From JBBRCX01 sp038204465 (GTDB taxonomy: Bacteria > Planctomycetota > Phycisphaerae > Tepidisphaerales > Tepidisphaeraceae), in assembly GCA_038204465.1 (NCBI GenBank), contig JBBRCX010000032.1:1-44432 (forward strand): 44,432 nucleotides of DNA. Reading direction: 5' to 3'. The stretch's first letter is position 1; every line of letters starts with the position of its first letter. The notes beneath the pieces are model-generated. The model did no database searches, had not been told where the DNA came from, and was given only the letters and a program-made list of their open reading frames with translations. This document shows, one piece after another, positions 28,239 to 36,773 of this stretch. A program made the translations under genes and the position numbers.

Positions 28239-28244
28239 ATTATA
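28239..28244 (-). promoter_or_regulatory. Perfect TATAAT box seven bases before hisC
   Basis: On the minus strand TATAAT is followed by GCCACCC and then ATG. Initiation at the usual distance would place the first transcribed base at or next to the ATG. The -35 region is poor, so the call is tentative. Confidence 0.45.
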
Positions 28245-28328
28245 AGCATGCATGCCGCGCGAAAGCACGACCCCGCGGGCAGGAGAGGATGGGGAACGGT
28301 TGATCGCGGTGGCGAGACGGCGCGATGG

Positions 28329-29648
28329 TCAACCGGGTTTATCGTCGACTCGCGCGCGAACGCTGGCGGCGTGGCCGGCGAGGTGTTCCGCTTCGGCGAG
28401 CGCGATGATCGCGCGGGCGTCGCGGGAAAGGCCGTCGGCGTCGTAGCGGACGACGCTGCTGCGCTTGAGGAATTCGTAAACACTGATGCCGCTTGCGAAT
28501 CGCGCGGTCGTGTTCGTGGGCAGACAGTGACTTGGGCCGGCAATGTAATCGCCGGCGGCGACGGGCGAGTAGCGCCCCAGGAAGATGGCGCCGCCATGGC
28601 GCAGCTTCTTCAGGACTGCGGCGTCATCGCGTGTCTGGAGATTGACATGCTCGGCGGCGAAGCGGTTGGCGAGATCGATCAGTTCATCCATCAATCCGCC
28701 GACGACAATGGCGCTGCCGCCCTGCAATGCTCGCGCAATGGCCTCGGCGCGCGGCAGAAGCCGAGACTGCCGGTCGATCTCGCTGGTGACGGCTTCAGCG
28801 AGTGTCTGACTGTCGGTGAGAAGAAAGCAGCTTCCGGGGTCATGTTCAGCCTGGGCGATGAGATCGGCGGCGATGAAGCTCGCTGTCCCGCTCTCATCGG
28901 CTATGACGAGGATCTCGCTGGGACCGAGAAAGCCGTCGATTCCGACCCCGCCTGCGACGGCGCGCTTGGCAAGCTGCACGTAACGGTTGCCCGGACCGAC
29001 GATTTTGTCGACGGCCGGGATGGTGTCGGTCCCGAACGTCATCGCGGCGATGGCCGCGGCGCCCCCTGCGCGGAAGACCTCGCTCAACCCCAGCTCATGG
29101 CAGGCGGCGAGCACTAGATCGCTCTTGCCGTACCTGCTCGGCGGGGAGCAGACGACGATGCGCCCGACCGCCGCGACCTGCGCCGGCACCGCCAGCATGA
29201 TCAGCGACGAGGGATATGAAGCTTTGCCGCCGGGGAAATAGAGGCCGGCGCTGTCGAGCGGCGTGAACCGCATGGAGAGTTCCACCCCCGGCCGGCTGAG
29301 CATCGCGGGAATGGTGGGCATGACTCCGGTCTGATACTCACGCACCTGGTCGATGGCCCGCCGGAGGGCTTCGAGCTGTTCGCTGGGTACGCGCGAGGCC
29401 GCTTCACGCATTTCGTCGGGCGCGACGCGAATCTGTTCTTGCGTGAAGGATGGATCGTCAAAGCGACGGGCCAGATCCACAATCGCCTCGTCCCCCCGCC
29501 GGGCCACGTCAGCCAGGATTTCCCGCACCGCCGCGGTTTCCTGATCTTCGGCCAAGGCGAGCTTCGCCGGGTCGAGTTGAAGGGCACGCAGCAGTCCCTC
29601 CACTCGCTGTCGATCGTCAGCATTGTGAAGGCGCAGGATCGGGATCAT
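28329..29648 (-). CDS. hisD: Histidinol dehydrogenase
   Basis: 439 residues. It performs the last two steps of histidine synthesis, oxidising histidinol to histidine with two NAD+ and a zinc ion. Conserved blocks are GLYFPGGKASYPSSLIM, DKIVGPGNRYVQLAKR, GIDGFLGPSEILVIADE, AQAEHDPGSCFLLT (zinc and active-site His), AAEHVNLQTRD (catalytic Glu-His) and GDYIAGPSHCLPTNTTARF. The protein starts at ATG 29648 in its normal place. It is the first gene of the minus-strand his series (hisD-hisC-hisB); no other his gene is in the window, so the pathway is split across the genome. It diverges from the GNAT gene, with a 136-bp shared upstream region. Confidence 0.97.
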   Translation of the reverse strand: MIPILRLHNADDRQRVEGLLRALQLDPAKLALAEDQETAAVREILADVARRGDEAIVDLARRFDDPSFTQEQIRVAPDEMREAASRVPSEQLEALRRAIDQVREYQTGVMPTIPAMLSRPGVELSMRFTPLDSAGLYFPGGKASYPSSLIMLAVPAQVAAVGRIVVCSPPSRYGKSDLVLAACHELGLSEVFRAGGAAAIAAMTFGTDTIPAVDKIVGPGNRYVQLAKRAVAGGVGIDGFLGPSEILVIADESGTASFIAADLIAQAEHDPGSCFLLTDSQTLAEAVTSEIDRQSRLLPRAEAIARALQGGSAIVVGGLMDELIDLANRFAAEHVNLQTRDDAAVLKKLRHGGAIFLGRYSPVAAGDYIAGPSHCLPTNTTARFASGISVYEFLKRSSVVRYDADGLSRDARAIIALAEAEHLAGHAASVRARVDDKPG

Positions 29649-29784
29649 GGCCGGCTGAATCTAAGGCAGTTGAAGCCGGCAGGGAAGGAATGGCCGCTTT
29701 GGCGCGGCTCGCTACGCGAAGCGGACGGATGGAATCGGCGGTGTGTTTCGCTACAATCCGCCGCGCTTCTGGAGGTGAGCGAGC

Positions 29785-30234
29785 GTGGCGCAGGCGGACA
29801 TCATTATCGCCGATGAAAAGCTGCTTCCGCAGGCGGTCGAGCTATACAACGGCATCTTCCGCCCCAAGCGCGAGGTGGACTTCTTCAAGCGCCGGTTCAT
29901 GGGGCGCTACAACACGCTGACGCTTCTGGCGCGCATCGATGAGAAGCCGGTCGGGTTCTGGATCGGCTTCGAGTTGAAGCCGGGGATGTTCTACCACTGG
30001 CTGGGTGCGGTGGTGAGCGACCTTCGGCGGCACGGGGTTGGCCGGCAGCTCCAGGAGGCCCAGCAGGCCTGGGCGAAGGACCACGGGTATGAATACGTTC
30101 GTTGCGAGTGCATGAACCACCAGCGCGAGTTCATTCATTTCGCGGTTGCGCTGGGGTTCGACATCGTTGGCATCCGCTGGGACTCGACGCACGCCGATAA
30201 CCTCATCGTGTTTGAAAAGAACATGATGGATTGA
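29785..30234 (+). CDS. GNAT-family N-acetyltransferase
   Basis: A 149-residue single GNAT domain. The acetyl-CoA site is visible as VVSDLRRHGVGRQLQEAQQAWAKDHG (about 76-102), the V-x-x-x-x-R-x-x-G-x-G/A motif A of the family, followed by the motif B-like MNHQREFIHFAVALGFDIVGIRWD. It should transfer an acetyl group to an amine of a small molecule or a protein N-terminus; the substrate is unknown. GTG at 29785 is the start, well supported by GGAGGTGA (29771-29778) six bases upstream. It lies 60 bp before folP on the same strand and may be co-transcribed with it, but no functional link is evident. Confidence 0.92.
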   Translation: MAQADIIIADEKLLPQAVELYNGIFRPKREVDFFKRRFMGRYNTLTLLARIDEKPVGFWIGFELKPGMFYHWLGAVVSDLRRHGVGRQLQEAQQAWAKDHGYEYVRCECMNHQREFIHFAVALGFDIVGIRWDSTHADNLIVFEKNMMD

Positions 30235-30294
30235 GGCATTCATTTCTAGGACTCGCTCGCACGCACCGGGCGCCCGTGCCACAATAGTCGGGTC

Positions 30295-31143
30295 ATGACG
30301 TCTCGGGATTTTGATGCCTGGCTGGTTGACCCTTCGCGGGCCCCGCTGGTGATGGGGGTGCTGAACGTCACGCCGGACAGCTTCAGTGACGGCGGCGCTT
30401 TCGCGGATCCCGGGGCGGCGGCCCGGCACGCGGCCGAGATGGAGGCGGCCGGGGCGGATCTCATCGATATTGGGGGCGAATCGACGCGCCCCGGGTCGGA
30501 GCCGGTCGCGGCGGCGGAGCAGATCCGGCGGATTGTGCCGGTGATACGGGAACTGGCGAAGCGGCCCGCGGTCTTGTTATCGGTCGATACGACACGCGCC
30601 GCGGTGGCTGAAGCGGCGCTGGACGCGGGCGCGGGCATGGTTAATGACATTTCCGCCGGTCGGGATGATCCCGCGATGCTCGAGCGGGTCGCCCGGCGGC
30701 GTGTGCCGATGGTGCTGATGCACATGCAGGGGGTGCCGGCGATGATGCAGACCGCGCCGCGTTACGGAGACGTCGTCGCGGAGGTCGCAATGTTCCTGCG
30801 CGAGCGCATTCGGGTCGCGGTCGCGGCGGGTATCGATGCCAATAAACTGTTGATCGATCCGGGTATCGGCTTTGGCAAGACGACGCAACACAACCTCGAA
30901 TTGCTGAAAATGCTCAGTAAAATCGCTGAACTCGGCCGGCCCTTGGTGCTCGGCGCCAGCCGGAAGGCGTTCATCGGGAAGATCACCGCCGAACCGCAAG
31001 CTTCCCATCGCATCTTCGGAACGGCGGCATGCGTGGCGTGGGGCGTGGCTCATGGCGCGGCGATCGTGCGCGTGCATGACGTGCAGCCGATGGCTCAAGT
31101 GGTGCGGATGATCCGGGCGATACAAGCCGGTGCGGCTGGCTGA
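30295..31143 (+). CDS. folP: Dihydropteroate synthase
   Basis: 282 residues. It joins para-aminobenzoate to 6-hydroxymethyl-dihydropterin pyrophosphate to form dihydropteroate, the sulfonamide-sensitive step of folate synthesis. The two PROSITE-type signatures are clear: VMGVLNVTPDSFSDGG (about 19-34) and ADLIDIGGESTRPGS (about 54-68). Further conserved points are SVDTTRAAVAEAAL, MVNDISAG, VLMHMQGVP, LLIDPGIGFGKTTQHN and VLGASRKAFIG. ATG at 30295 gives a normal length. The next gene is cdaA; folP next to a diadenylate cyclase gene is a recurrent bacterial arrangement, so the two are probably co-transcribed despite a 175-bp gap. Confidence 0.97.
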   Translation: MTSRDFDAWLVDPSRAPLVMGVLNVTPDSFSDGGAFADPGAAARHAAEMEAAGADLIDIGGESTRPGSEPVAAAEQIRRIVPVIRELAKRPAVLLSVDTTRAAVAEAALDAGAGMVNDISAGRDDPAMLERVARRRVPMVLMHMQGVPAMMQTAPRYGDVVAEVAMFLRERIRVAVAAGIDANKLLIDPGIGFGKTTQHNLELLKMLSKIAELGRPLVLGASRKAFIGKITAEPQASHRIFGTAACVAWGVAHGAAIVRVHDVQPMAQVVRMIRAIQAGAAG

Positions 31144-31318
31144 TTTTCCCCCCGCCTGATGGCCCGGCGCATTTTTCCGGGGTATAGTTCAAGCATCGTT
31201 GTGATTAGGATTTTGCGGCTATTGTGGGATATCCGGTGAGTTCTGAGCCGCACTTCGAAGAATCGTGGCGCGCCGGCAATCGCCAGCGGCCTGCGGCAAA
31301 TTTACAATCACGTCAGAG

Positions 31319-32143
31319 ATGTCAGGCGACTTTCTCAACCTCTCCGCCTTCTTCCGGGCCCTGGGCACGTACCCGTGGTGGCAGGTTGCGATCGAACTGC
31401 TGTTGATCGGACTGGTGGTGTTCTGGGTGGTGCGCTTCCTGCGGGGCACGCGCGGGGCCCGCATGCTCAAGGGGATCGTCCTGGTCCTCATCACGGTGCA
31501 CCTGATCGTCCGCCTGCTGGCCCGCGAATTCGGCCTGGAACGGATCGACTTCCTCTACGGAAAATTCCTGCTCTTTGCGTCATTCGCGGTGGTGGTCGTC
31601 TTCCAGGCCGAGCTCCGGCGGGCGCTGATGCGCCTGGGGGAGACGCGCTTCTTCCGGGGCTGGTCGAGCCAGATCAACGACGAGATCGAGGCGCTGGTGG
31701 AAGCGGCTACATTCCTCTCGCGGCGGAAGATCGGGGCGCTCATCGCGATCGAGCGCGACACGCCCCTTGGCGGTATCGCCGAGTCGGGGACGCGGCTGAA
31801 CGGCGAGCTGAGCGCGGCGCTGCTGAACACGATCTTCTGGCCGAATTCGCCGCTCCATGACCTTGGGGTGGTGGTGAGCCAGGGGCGTATCGCGTACGCC
31901 GGGGTGCAGTTTCCGCTGGCGGAGAGCGGTGAGCTGGAGCGCGAGCTCGGAAGCCGGCACCGGGCGGCGGTCGGCATGAGCCAGGAGAGCGACGCGGTGG
32001 TGCTGGTGGTTTCCGAAGAGACCGGTGACGTGAGCATCGCGGAACGCGGGCAGTTGATTCGAAAACTGACGCCGGAGGGACTGCGCGGCCTTCTTGCGGA
32101 ATTACTCGGACGCGGCGAGCGGGGGATTCGACGGGCGGCCTAG
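31319..32143 (+). CDS. cdaA: Diadenylate cyclase, CdaA type, with an altered DGA motif
   Basis: 274 residues: three N-terminal membrane helices (about 22-42, 50-68, 80-98) and a DisA_N cyclase domain (about 115-265), the CdaA architecture. It makes c-di-AMP from two ATP. The RHR motif is intact (GSRHRAAVGMSQESDA, 213-215), and VVSEETG and the GTRLNGELSAALL region are normal. The catalytic DGA motif, usually LHDGAVI, reads LHDLGVVV: the metal-binding aspartate D181 is kept but glycine-alanine is replaced by leucine-glycine. Activity is likely but untested. ATG at 31319 is preferred because longer extensions precede the first helix without support. A YbbR/CdaR-like gene follows after 34 bp. Its stop is TAG. 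Confidence 0.93.
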   Translation: MSGDFLNLSAFFRALGTYPWWQVAIELLLIGLVVFWVVRFLRGTRGARMLKGIVLVLITVHLIVRLLAREFGLERIDFLYGKFLLFASFAVVVVFQAELRRALMRLGETRFFRGWSSQINDEIEALVEAATFLSRRKIGALIAIERDTPLGGIAESGTRLNGELSAALLNTIFWPNSPLHDLGVVVSQGRIAYAGVQFPLAESGELERELGSRHRAAVGMSQESDAVVLVVSEETGDVSIAERGQLIRKLTPEGLRGLLAELLGRGERGIRRAA

Positions 32144-32177
32144 GATTAAAGAGTCGGGCGATTCGCCCGTTCTTACG

Positions 32178-33344
32178 ATGGATGGACCTCCGAACCAGCC
32201 TCTGAGTGCCGCTGCCGTGGAGACGTCAAAGCGTCGCCGTCGGCCGTTCTGGCGGCAGACGACCACGACCGCGGTCCGCCGGTGGGCGCGCGATACTTTC
32301 TCGCGTGATTCGTTCCGGAGAAGCCTGAGATCATTGGCGTGGGTGGCGCCGCTGACGATCCTCATCTGGATCTACGCCGAGCGTGAACAGGTCGTCACCT
32401 ATCCGATCCAATTCATCGCGGACGTGAAGGGCAGCGATCCCACCCGAGTGGTGACCCTGCTCAATTCCGAGGGACAGCCGGTGTTTGAAGGGCTGCAGAT
32501 GTCAGCCGACTTCTCCGGCCCGCATGCTCGGCTGGAGGAACTTCGCGACAAGCTGGACTCGCGCAACGCGGCGGCGCCGCTGCAGATTCCGGTCCCGGAC
32601 GGATTGCCCTATGGGGTCCAGCAGATTCCCGCCACAGGGGTGGTGAACGACTCGCGGGTGCGCAGCAGCGGCATCACCGTCTCCAACGCGCTGCCGGGAA
32701 GCCTGAAGGTGATGGTCGACGCGGTCAGCTGGCGCGATATTCCGGTGCAGGCGCCGTCGCGCATCAACACCGTGACCGATGCGCATTTCAGCCCCGTTCG
32801 CGTCCGCGTTACCGGGCCCGAGTCGCTGCTGAGGGAGGCGGAGGCGAACCATATGCTGATCGCCGAAGCCAGCCTGGATGCGCTCAACGAGCTGAAACAG
32901 ACCGGGCCTCACGAGAACGTGCCGGGCGTGCGCGTCATCATGGCGCTGCACGATCGTCGGGTCAAAGTAACCCCGGCGGAAGTGACGGCTTCGTTCGAAG
33001 TAAAGCCGCCGGTGTCATACACGTTCACGACGATCCAGATTTACATCATGGGCCAGCAGCCGACGCTCAGCCGGTACGCGCTGACGAAACAGCCAGGGCT
33101 TCTGCCGGACGTGACGGTCGTCGGTCCGCAGAATCAGATCGATTACCTCAAGGAACATCCCGAGTTTCAACCGAAGGCGGTGTTGGAGATCACGCAGGAT
33201 GACGTGCGCACGCTCGGTGTGCCGCTCACCAAGCCGCTTCGTTTCCTCGACCTGCCGGACGGGGTCACGGTGCAGGGGGAGCAGCGCACGCTGACGTTCG
33301 AATTGGTTGACCGGAAAGATTCGCCTGACCTCCCAGGGACCTGA
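32178..33344 (+). CDS. YbbR-domain, CdaR-like regulator of diadenylate cyclase
   Basis: 388 residues: a basic cytoplasmic start (about 1-55), one membrane helix (about 58-75, LAWVAPLTILIWIYAE) and an extracytoplasmic region made of YbbR-like beta repeats (about 75-370), with VRVTGPESLLREAE and VTVVGPQNQIDYLKE as repeat markers. In Firmicutes CdaR proteins of this type bind the membrane-bound cyclase and control it; the position right after cdaA supports the same pairing here. ATG at 32178 lies 34 bp after the cdaA stop; the frame is open to 32094 but that would overlap cdaA. glmM, the usual third gene of the Firmicutes operon, is absent. Assignment to the YbbR family is from pattern and context. 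Confidence 0.82.
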   Translation: MDGPPNQPLSAAAVETSKRRRRPFWRQTTTTAVRRWARDTFSRDSFRRSLRSLAWVAPLTILIWIYAEREQVVTYPIQFIADVKGSDPTRVVTLLNSEGQPVFEGLQMSADFSGPHARLEELRDKLDSRNAAAPLQIPVPDGLPYGVQQIPATGVVNDSRVRSSGITVSNALPGSLKVMVDAVSWRDIPVQAPSRINTVTDAHFSPVRVRVTGPESLLREAEANHMLIAEASLDALNELKQTGPHENVPGVRVIMALHDRRVKVTPAEVTASFEVKPPVSYTFTTIQIYIMGQQPTLSRYALTKQPGLLPDVTVVGPQNQIDYLKEHPEFQPKAVLEITQDDVRTLGVPLTKPLRFLDLPDGVTVQGEQRTLTFELVDRKDSPDLPGT

Positions 33345-33409
33345 AAGAGCAACCCGCAGCAAAGCTTCCCGCTCATGCGGGGGCAAACTCCGCCTGCTAC
33401 AATCGAGCC

Positions 33410-34681
33410 ATGGACGACTGGAAGGCCTACGTCGAGCCGCTGGGAAAGTCTGCGCGCGAGGCCGCGGGCCAGCTTGCAACCCTGAGCGGCGCTGCGCGGT
33501 CGGACGCATTGCGGCGCATCGCCAGCGGCATCCGCGCCGGCTCCGCCTCGCTTTTGAGCGCGAATGCGACGGACGTCGAGGAGGCCCGCAAGTCGGATCT
33601 TCAGCCAGCGCTGGTCGAGCGCCTGAAGCTGAGCGAGAAACGAATCGAAGCGATGGCGGACGCGGTCGAGCAGATCGCCGCTCAGGTGGATCCGGTCGGT
33701 CAGATCATCGACGGGTCTGTGCGCCCGAACGGCCTGCGCATCCAGAAAATGCGCGTCCCGATCGGCGTGATTCTGTTCTTTTATGAGAGCCGGCCGAATG
33801 TGACCGCCGACGCCGCGGCGCTGTGCCTCAAGAGCGGCAACGCGGTCATCCTCCGGGGAGGAAAGGAAGCGTTACAGTCCAATCGCGGGATCGCCAAAGT
33901 AATTTCCAGTGCGCTGGAAGCATCGGGAGTCTGCGCCGGGGCGGTGCAGCTGGTTGAATCGACGGACCGCGCGCTCGTCCCGCACCTGCTGAAGCTCGAT
34001 CGATACATCGACCTGGTCATCCCCCGCGGCGGCGAGAGCCTGATCCGCGCAGTCGTGAAGGACTCTACGATCCCGGTGCTGAAGCATTTCACCGGCAACT
34101 GTCACGTCTACGTGGACGCGGCGACGGAGTCGATGGAACGGGAAGTTCGCGCGATCTGCGTCAATGCCAAGACGAGCTATCCGGGCGGCGCGGTCTGCAA
34201 CGCGGCGGAAAAGATCCTGTTCCATAAAGACGCCGCCCCCCGGCTGCTGGCGAGAGTGTGCGAAGATCTCGCGGCCAAAGGCGTTGAGATACGCGGCGAT
34301 GAGCGCACCCGCGCGCTGTATCCGAAGTCCAAGCCGGCGACGGAGGCGGATTGGCCCGAGGAGTACCTGAGTCTCACGATCGCGCTGAAGGTGGTGGATT
34401 CACTGGATGAAGCGGTCCGGCACATCAACGAATACGGGAGCCATCACACCGATGCGATCTTGACCCGCTCGCTGGAGGCTGCGGACGAATTCGTCCGGCG
34501 GGTCGACAGCGCCAGCGTGATGATCAATGCCAGCACGCGCTTCGCGGACGGGGGCGAGTATGGGCTCGGCGCCGAAATCGGCATCAGCACGGACAAGCTT
34601 CACGCCCGCGGGCCAATGGGAGCTTCGGACCTCACCACGTACAAGTGGGTGGTCACCGGGAACGGGCATGTTCGAAGTTGA
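33410..34681 (+). CDS. proA: Glutamate-5-semialdehyde dehydrogenase (gamma-glutamyl phosphate reductase)
   Basis: 423 residues. It reduces gamma-glutamyl phosphate with NADPH to glutamate-5-semialdehyde, the second step of proline synthesis. Landmarks are VPIGVILFFYESRPNVT (substrate region, about 116-132), GNAVILRGGKEALQSN, the catalytic cysteine C263 in SYPGGAVCNAAEKIL, DAILTRSLEAADEF and the C-terminal DGGEYGLGAEIGISTDKLHARGPMG. ATG at 33410 gives the expected start. proB is not in the window. It lies 65 bp after the YbbR gene on the same strand and may share the transcript by position only. Confidence 0.97.
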   Translation: MDDWKAYVEPLGKSAREAAGQLATLSGAARSDALRRIASGIRAGSASLLSANATDVEEARKSDLQPALVERLKLSEKRIEAMADAVEQIAAQVDPVGQIIDGSVRPNGLRIQKMRVPIGVILFFYESRPNVTADAAALCLKSGNAVILRGGKEALQSNRGIAKVISSALEASGVCAGAVQLVESTDRALVPHLLKLDRYIDLVIPRGGESLIRAVVKDSTIPVLKHFTGNCHVYVDAATESMEREVRAICVNAKTSYPGGAVCNAAEKILFHKDAAPRLLARVCEDLAAKGVEIRGDERTRALYPKSKPATEADWPEEYLSLTIALKVVDSLDEAVRHINEYGSHHTDAILTRSLEAADEFVRRVDSASVMINASTRFADGGEYGLGAEIGISTDKLHARGPMGASDLTTYKWVVTGNGHVRS

Positions 34682-34695
34682 TCAATGCAATTTAA

Positions 34696-34732
34696 CCACC
34701 GATGACACTGATGGACACCGATGAACACTGAT
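34696..34732. repeat. Intergenic CACCGATGA / CACTGATGG repeat
   Basis: Four near-copies of a 9-10 nt unit (CACCGATGA, CACTGATGGA, CACCGATGAA, CACTGAT) follow proA. Similar imperfect GATGnACACnGATG strings are common between genes in planctomycete and related genomes; the function is unknown. Nothing else is seen between proA and nnrD. Confidence 0.65.
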
Positions 34733-34782
34733 AGAAGTCAAGTTTGGCTGGAGCGCAGGATATGGGGAGCAATCTTTGATGT

Positions 34783-35652
34783 TCATTGACCTCTAGTTTC
34801 CGCTTCGGCGATGGCTGCGGGGAGGGCGTCGATTACGTCGCGCGCCAGGGGGGAGCGGAGTCCAAGTTTTTCGGCGGCGATCTCGCCGGCTCGGCCATGC
34901 AGGTGAACGCCGGCGCAGGCGGCATCGAATGGGTCCATTTGCTGCGCCAGAAGCGTGCCGATGATTCCGCTGAGAACGTCGCCGGTGCCTGCCTTTGAGA
35001 GTGCGCTGTTCCCCGTTGCGTTCAGGTAGACATGCTGACCGTCGGTTACGACCGTCCGATGCCCCTTGAGGACGACGACTTGCCCGAAGGCGCGGGCCGC
35101 TTCGGCGGCGAGATTCATGCGGCCTTCGTCGTCACTGGGAACGTCCTTGCGGCCGATCAGCTTCGCGAGGCGGGCCATCTCTCCGGGGTGCGGAGTGAGC
35201 ACCGCGCGGGCCTTGAAAAACCTCGGCCAGGTTTTTCCATCGGCGACGAGGCTCAATCCATCGGCGTCGATCACCATGGGTTTGTCGAGGCGGATCAGGC
35301 GCGTCAATCGCCCCGCCGCTTCGGGTGTGCGACCGAGGCCCGGGCCGATGACGATGGAATCTGCTATTTCGCACGCACTGAGCAACTGGTTCTTTCCCGC
35401 CGCTTTGCCAAGACCCAGGCCGATCAGCTCAGGGGTGATCGATAATGCGGCGGACAGGATGGAGCGCGGGACGGCAATCTGAACGAGCCCGGCGCCGCAG
35501 CGCAGCGCCGCGGTTCCAGCCAACACCGGCGCGCCGATCATTCCTTCGTTGCCTCCCACGACCAGCACGCGGCCAAAGAGCCCTTTGTGCCCGTCCGCGG
35601 GCCGGGTCGGAAGCGGAGGCGGACGCGTGGTCGGTGGCTCATGATTTGGCAT
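34783..35652 (-). CDS. nnrD: ADP-dependent (S)-NAD(P)H-hydrate dehydratase
   Basis: 289 residues, the ribokinase-like YjeF C-terminal domain without the epimerase half, so the NnrD function stands alone here. It repairs the damaged cofactors NADHX and NADPHX using ADP. Visible features are GRVLVVGGNEGMIGAPVLAG, IVIGPGLG, MVIDADGLSLVA, AVLTPHPGEMARL and the catalytic NSALSKAGTGDVLSGIIG near the C-terminus. It is the last gene of the minus-strand series hydrolase-S41-tsaD-nnrD, 58 bp after tsaD. The link with tsaD is recurrent in bacteria (nnrD is often near tsa genes). Confidence 0.95.
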   Translation of the reverse strand: MPNHEPPTTRPPPLPTRPADGHKGLFGRVLVVGGNEGMIGAPVLAGTAALRCGAGLVQIAVPRSILSAALSITPELIGLGLGKAAGKNQLLSACEIADSIVIGPGLGRTPEAAGRLTRLIRLDKPMVIDADGLSLVADGKTWPRFFKARAVLTPHPGEMARLAKLIGRKDVPSDDEGRMNLAAEAARAFGQVVVLKGHRTVVTDGQHVYLNATGNSALSKAGTGDVLSGIIGTLLAQQMDPFDAACAGVHLHGRAGEIAAEKLGLRSPLARDVIDALPAAIAEAETRGQ

Positions 35653-35710
35653 GGGGGCATTCTAAAGACACGCGAGGCCCGGGCCACATGCTATGGGAGA
35701 CGTTGCGGGT

Positions 35711-36763
35711 CTACTCCCTGAACTGACTGTATGTGATCGCGTCCAGATCGAGCGCGCTGAAGCGTTCCGCGGCGAACAATACATGAGCCAGGCCAGCGCC
35801 CATCGCCGCGTTGTCGGTGCAGTAGCGGAGCGGGGGGACGAAGTTCGGGACGCGCAGGGTGCCCAGCGCGGCGCGGAGGCCGCGGTTGGCGGAGACCCCG
35901 CCGCCGGCGATGACGCTCCTTGCGCCGGTCTGCTCGATCGCGCGCTGGAGCTTGCGGAGAATCACGTCGACGCAAGCGGCCTGGAAGCTCGCTGCGATGT
36001 CGGCCAGATCCTGCCCGCTTAGCACCCGCGCCGCCGAGGTGCGGACGTTCTCTCCTTTTCGCGGCACGCCACGGACGTGATAGAGAACGGCGGTCTTCAA
36101 TCCGCTGAAGGAGAAGTCGAGGGAATCGCGGTCCAGCAGCGTGCGCGGGAATGGAATTGCCCTGGGGTCGCCTCGCTCGGCAAGCTGATCGAGGATTGGC
36201 CCGCCGGGATAACCGAGGCCAAGGATCGCGGCGACTTTGTCGTATGCCTCTCCGACCGCGTCATCGATGGTGGAACCGAGGAGCTGGACGTCGAGCCAGG
36301 ATTGAACGTGATAGAGCGCGGTGTGCCCCCCGCTGCAGACCAGCCCCACCGCCGGCATTGGCGGCGGTTGACCTGTCTCGAGCATGACGCTGTAGAGGTG
36401 CGCGTGGACGTGATCGATCCCGATAAGCGGCTTGCCGATTGACCAGGCGAGCGTCTTGGCCGCGGTGACCCCAATCAACAGCGAGCCGATCAGCCCCGGG
36501 CGGCTGGCCACCGCGATGGCGTCGATCCCGTTAAACAACGCATCGCCCGTGCCGGAGAATCCAGCGCTCTGGAGCGCCTCGCGCAGCACCGGAAGAATGT
36601 TTTCGATATGGGCCCGGCTGGCGATTTCGGGCACCACGCCGCGATACTTCGCATGCAGTTCATTCTGCGTCGCTACGACGTTTGAACGGACGTCGTACCC
36701 ATCGACAACGACGGCAGCCGCCGTCTCGTCGCAGGTGGACTCAATGGCGAGGATACTGGCCAT
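35711..36763 (-). CDS. tsaD: tRNA N6-adenosine threonylcarbamoyltransferase
   Basis: 350 residues. It transfers threonylcarbamoyl from the TsaC/Sua5 product to A37 of tRNAs reading ANN codons (t6A), with TsaB and TsaE. The ASKHA fold signatures are LAIESTCDETAAAVV at the N-terminus, SRPGLIGSLLIG, the iron-binding GIDHVHAHLYSV (H118, H122), GLVCSGGHTALYHV, LGYPGGPILDQLA, and GGGVSANRGLR near the C-terminus. ATG at 36763 gives the standard start, 10 bp after the S41 protease stop, so the two genes are almost certainly one operon. Confidence 0.97.
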   Translation of the reverse strand: MASILAIESTCDETAAAVVVDGYDVRSNVVATQNELHAKYRGVVPEIASRAHIENILPVLREALQSAGFSGTGDALFNGIDAIAVASRPGLIGSLLIGVTAAKTLAWSIGKPLIGIDHVHAHLYSVMLETGQPPPMPAVGLVCSGGHTALYHVQSWLDVQLLGSTIDDAVGEAYDKVAAILGLGYPGGPILDQLAERGDPRAIPFPRTLLDRDSLDFSFSGLKTAVLYHVRGVPRKGENVRTSAARVLSGQDLADIAASFQAACVDVILRKLQRAIEQTGARSVIAGGGVSANRGLRAALGTLRVPNFVPPLRYCTDNAAMGAGLAHVLFAAERFSALDLDAITYSQFRE

Positions 36764-36773
36764 GAGCTCATTC

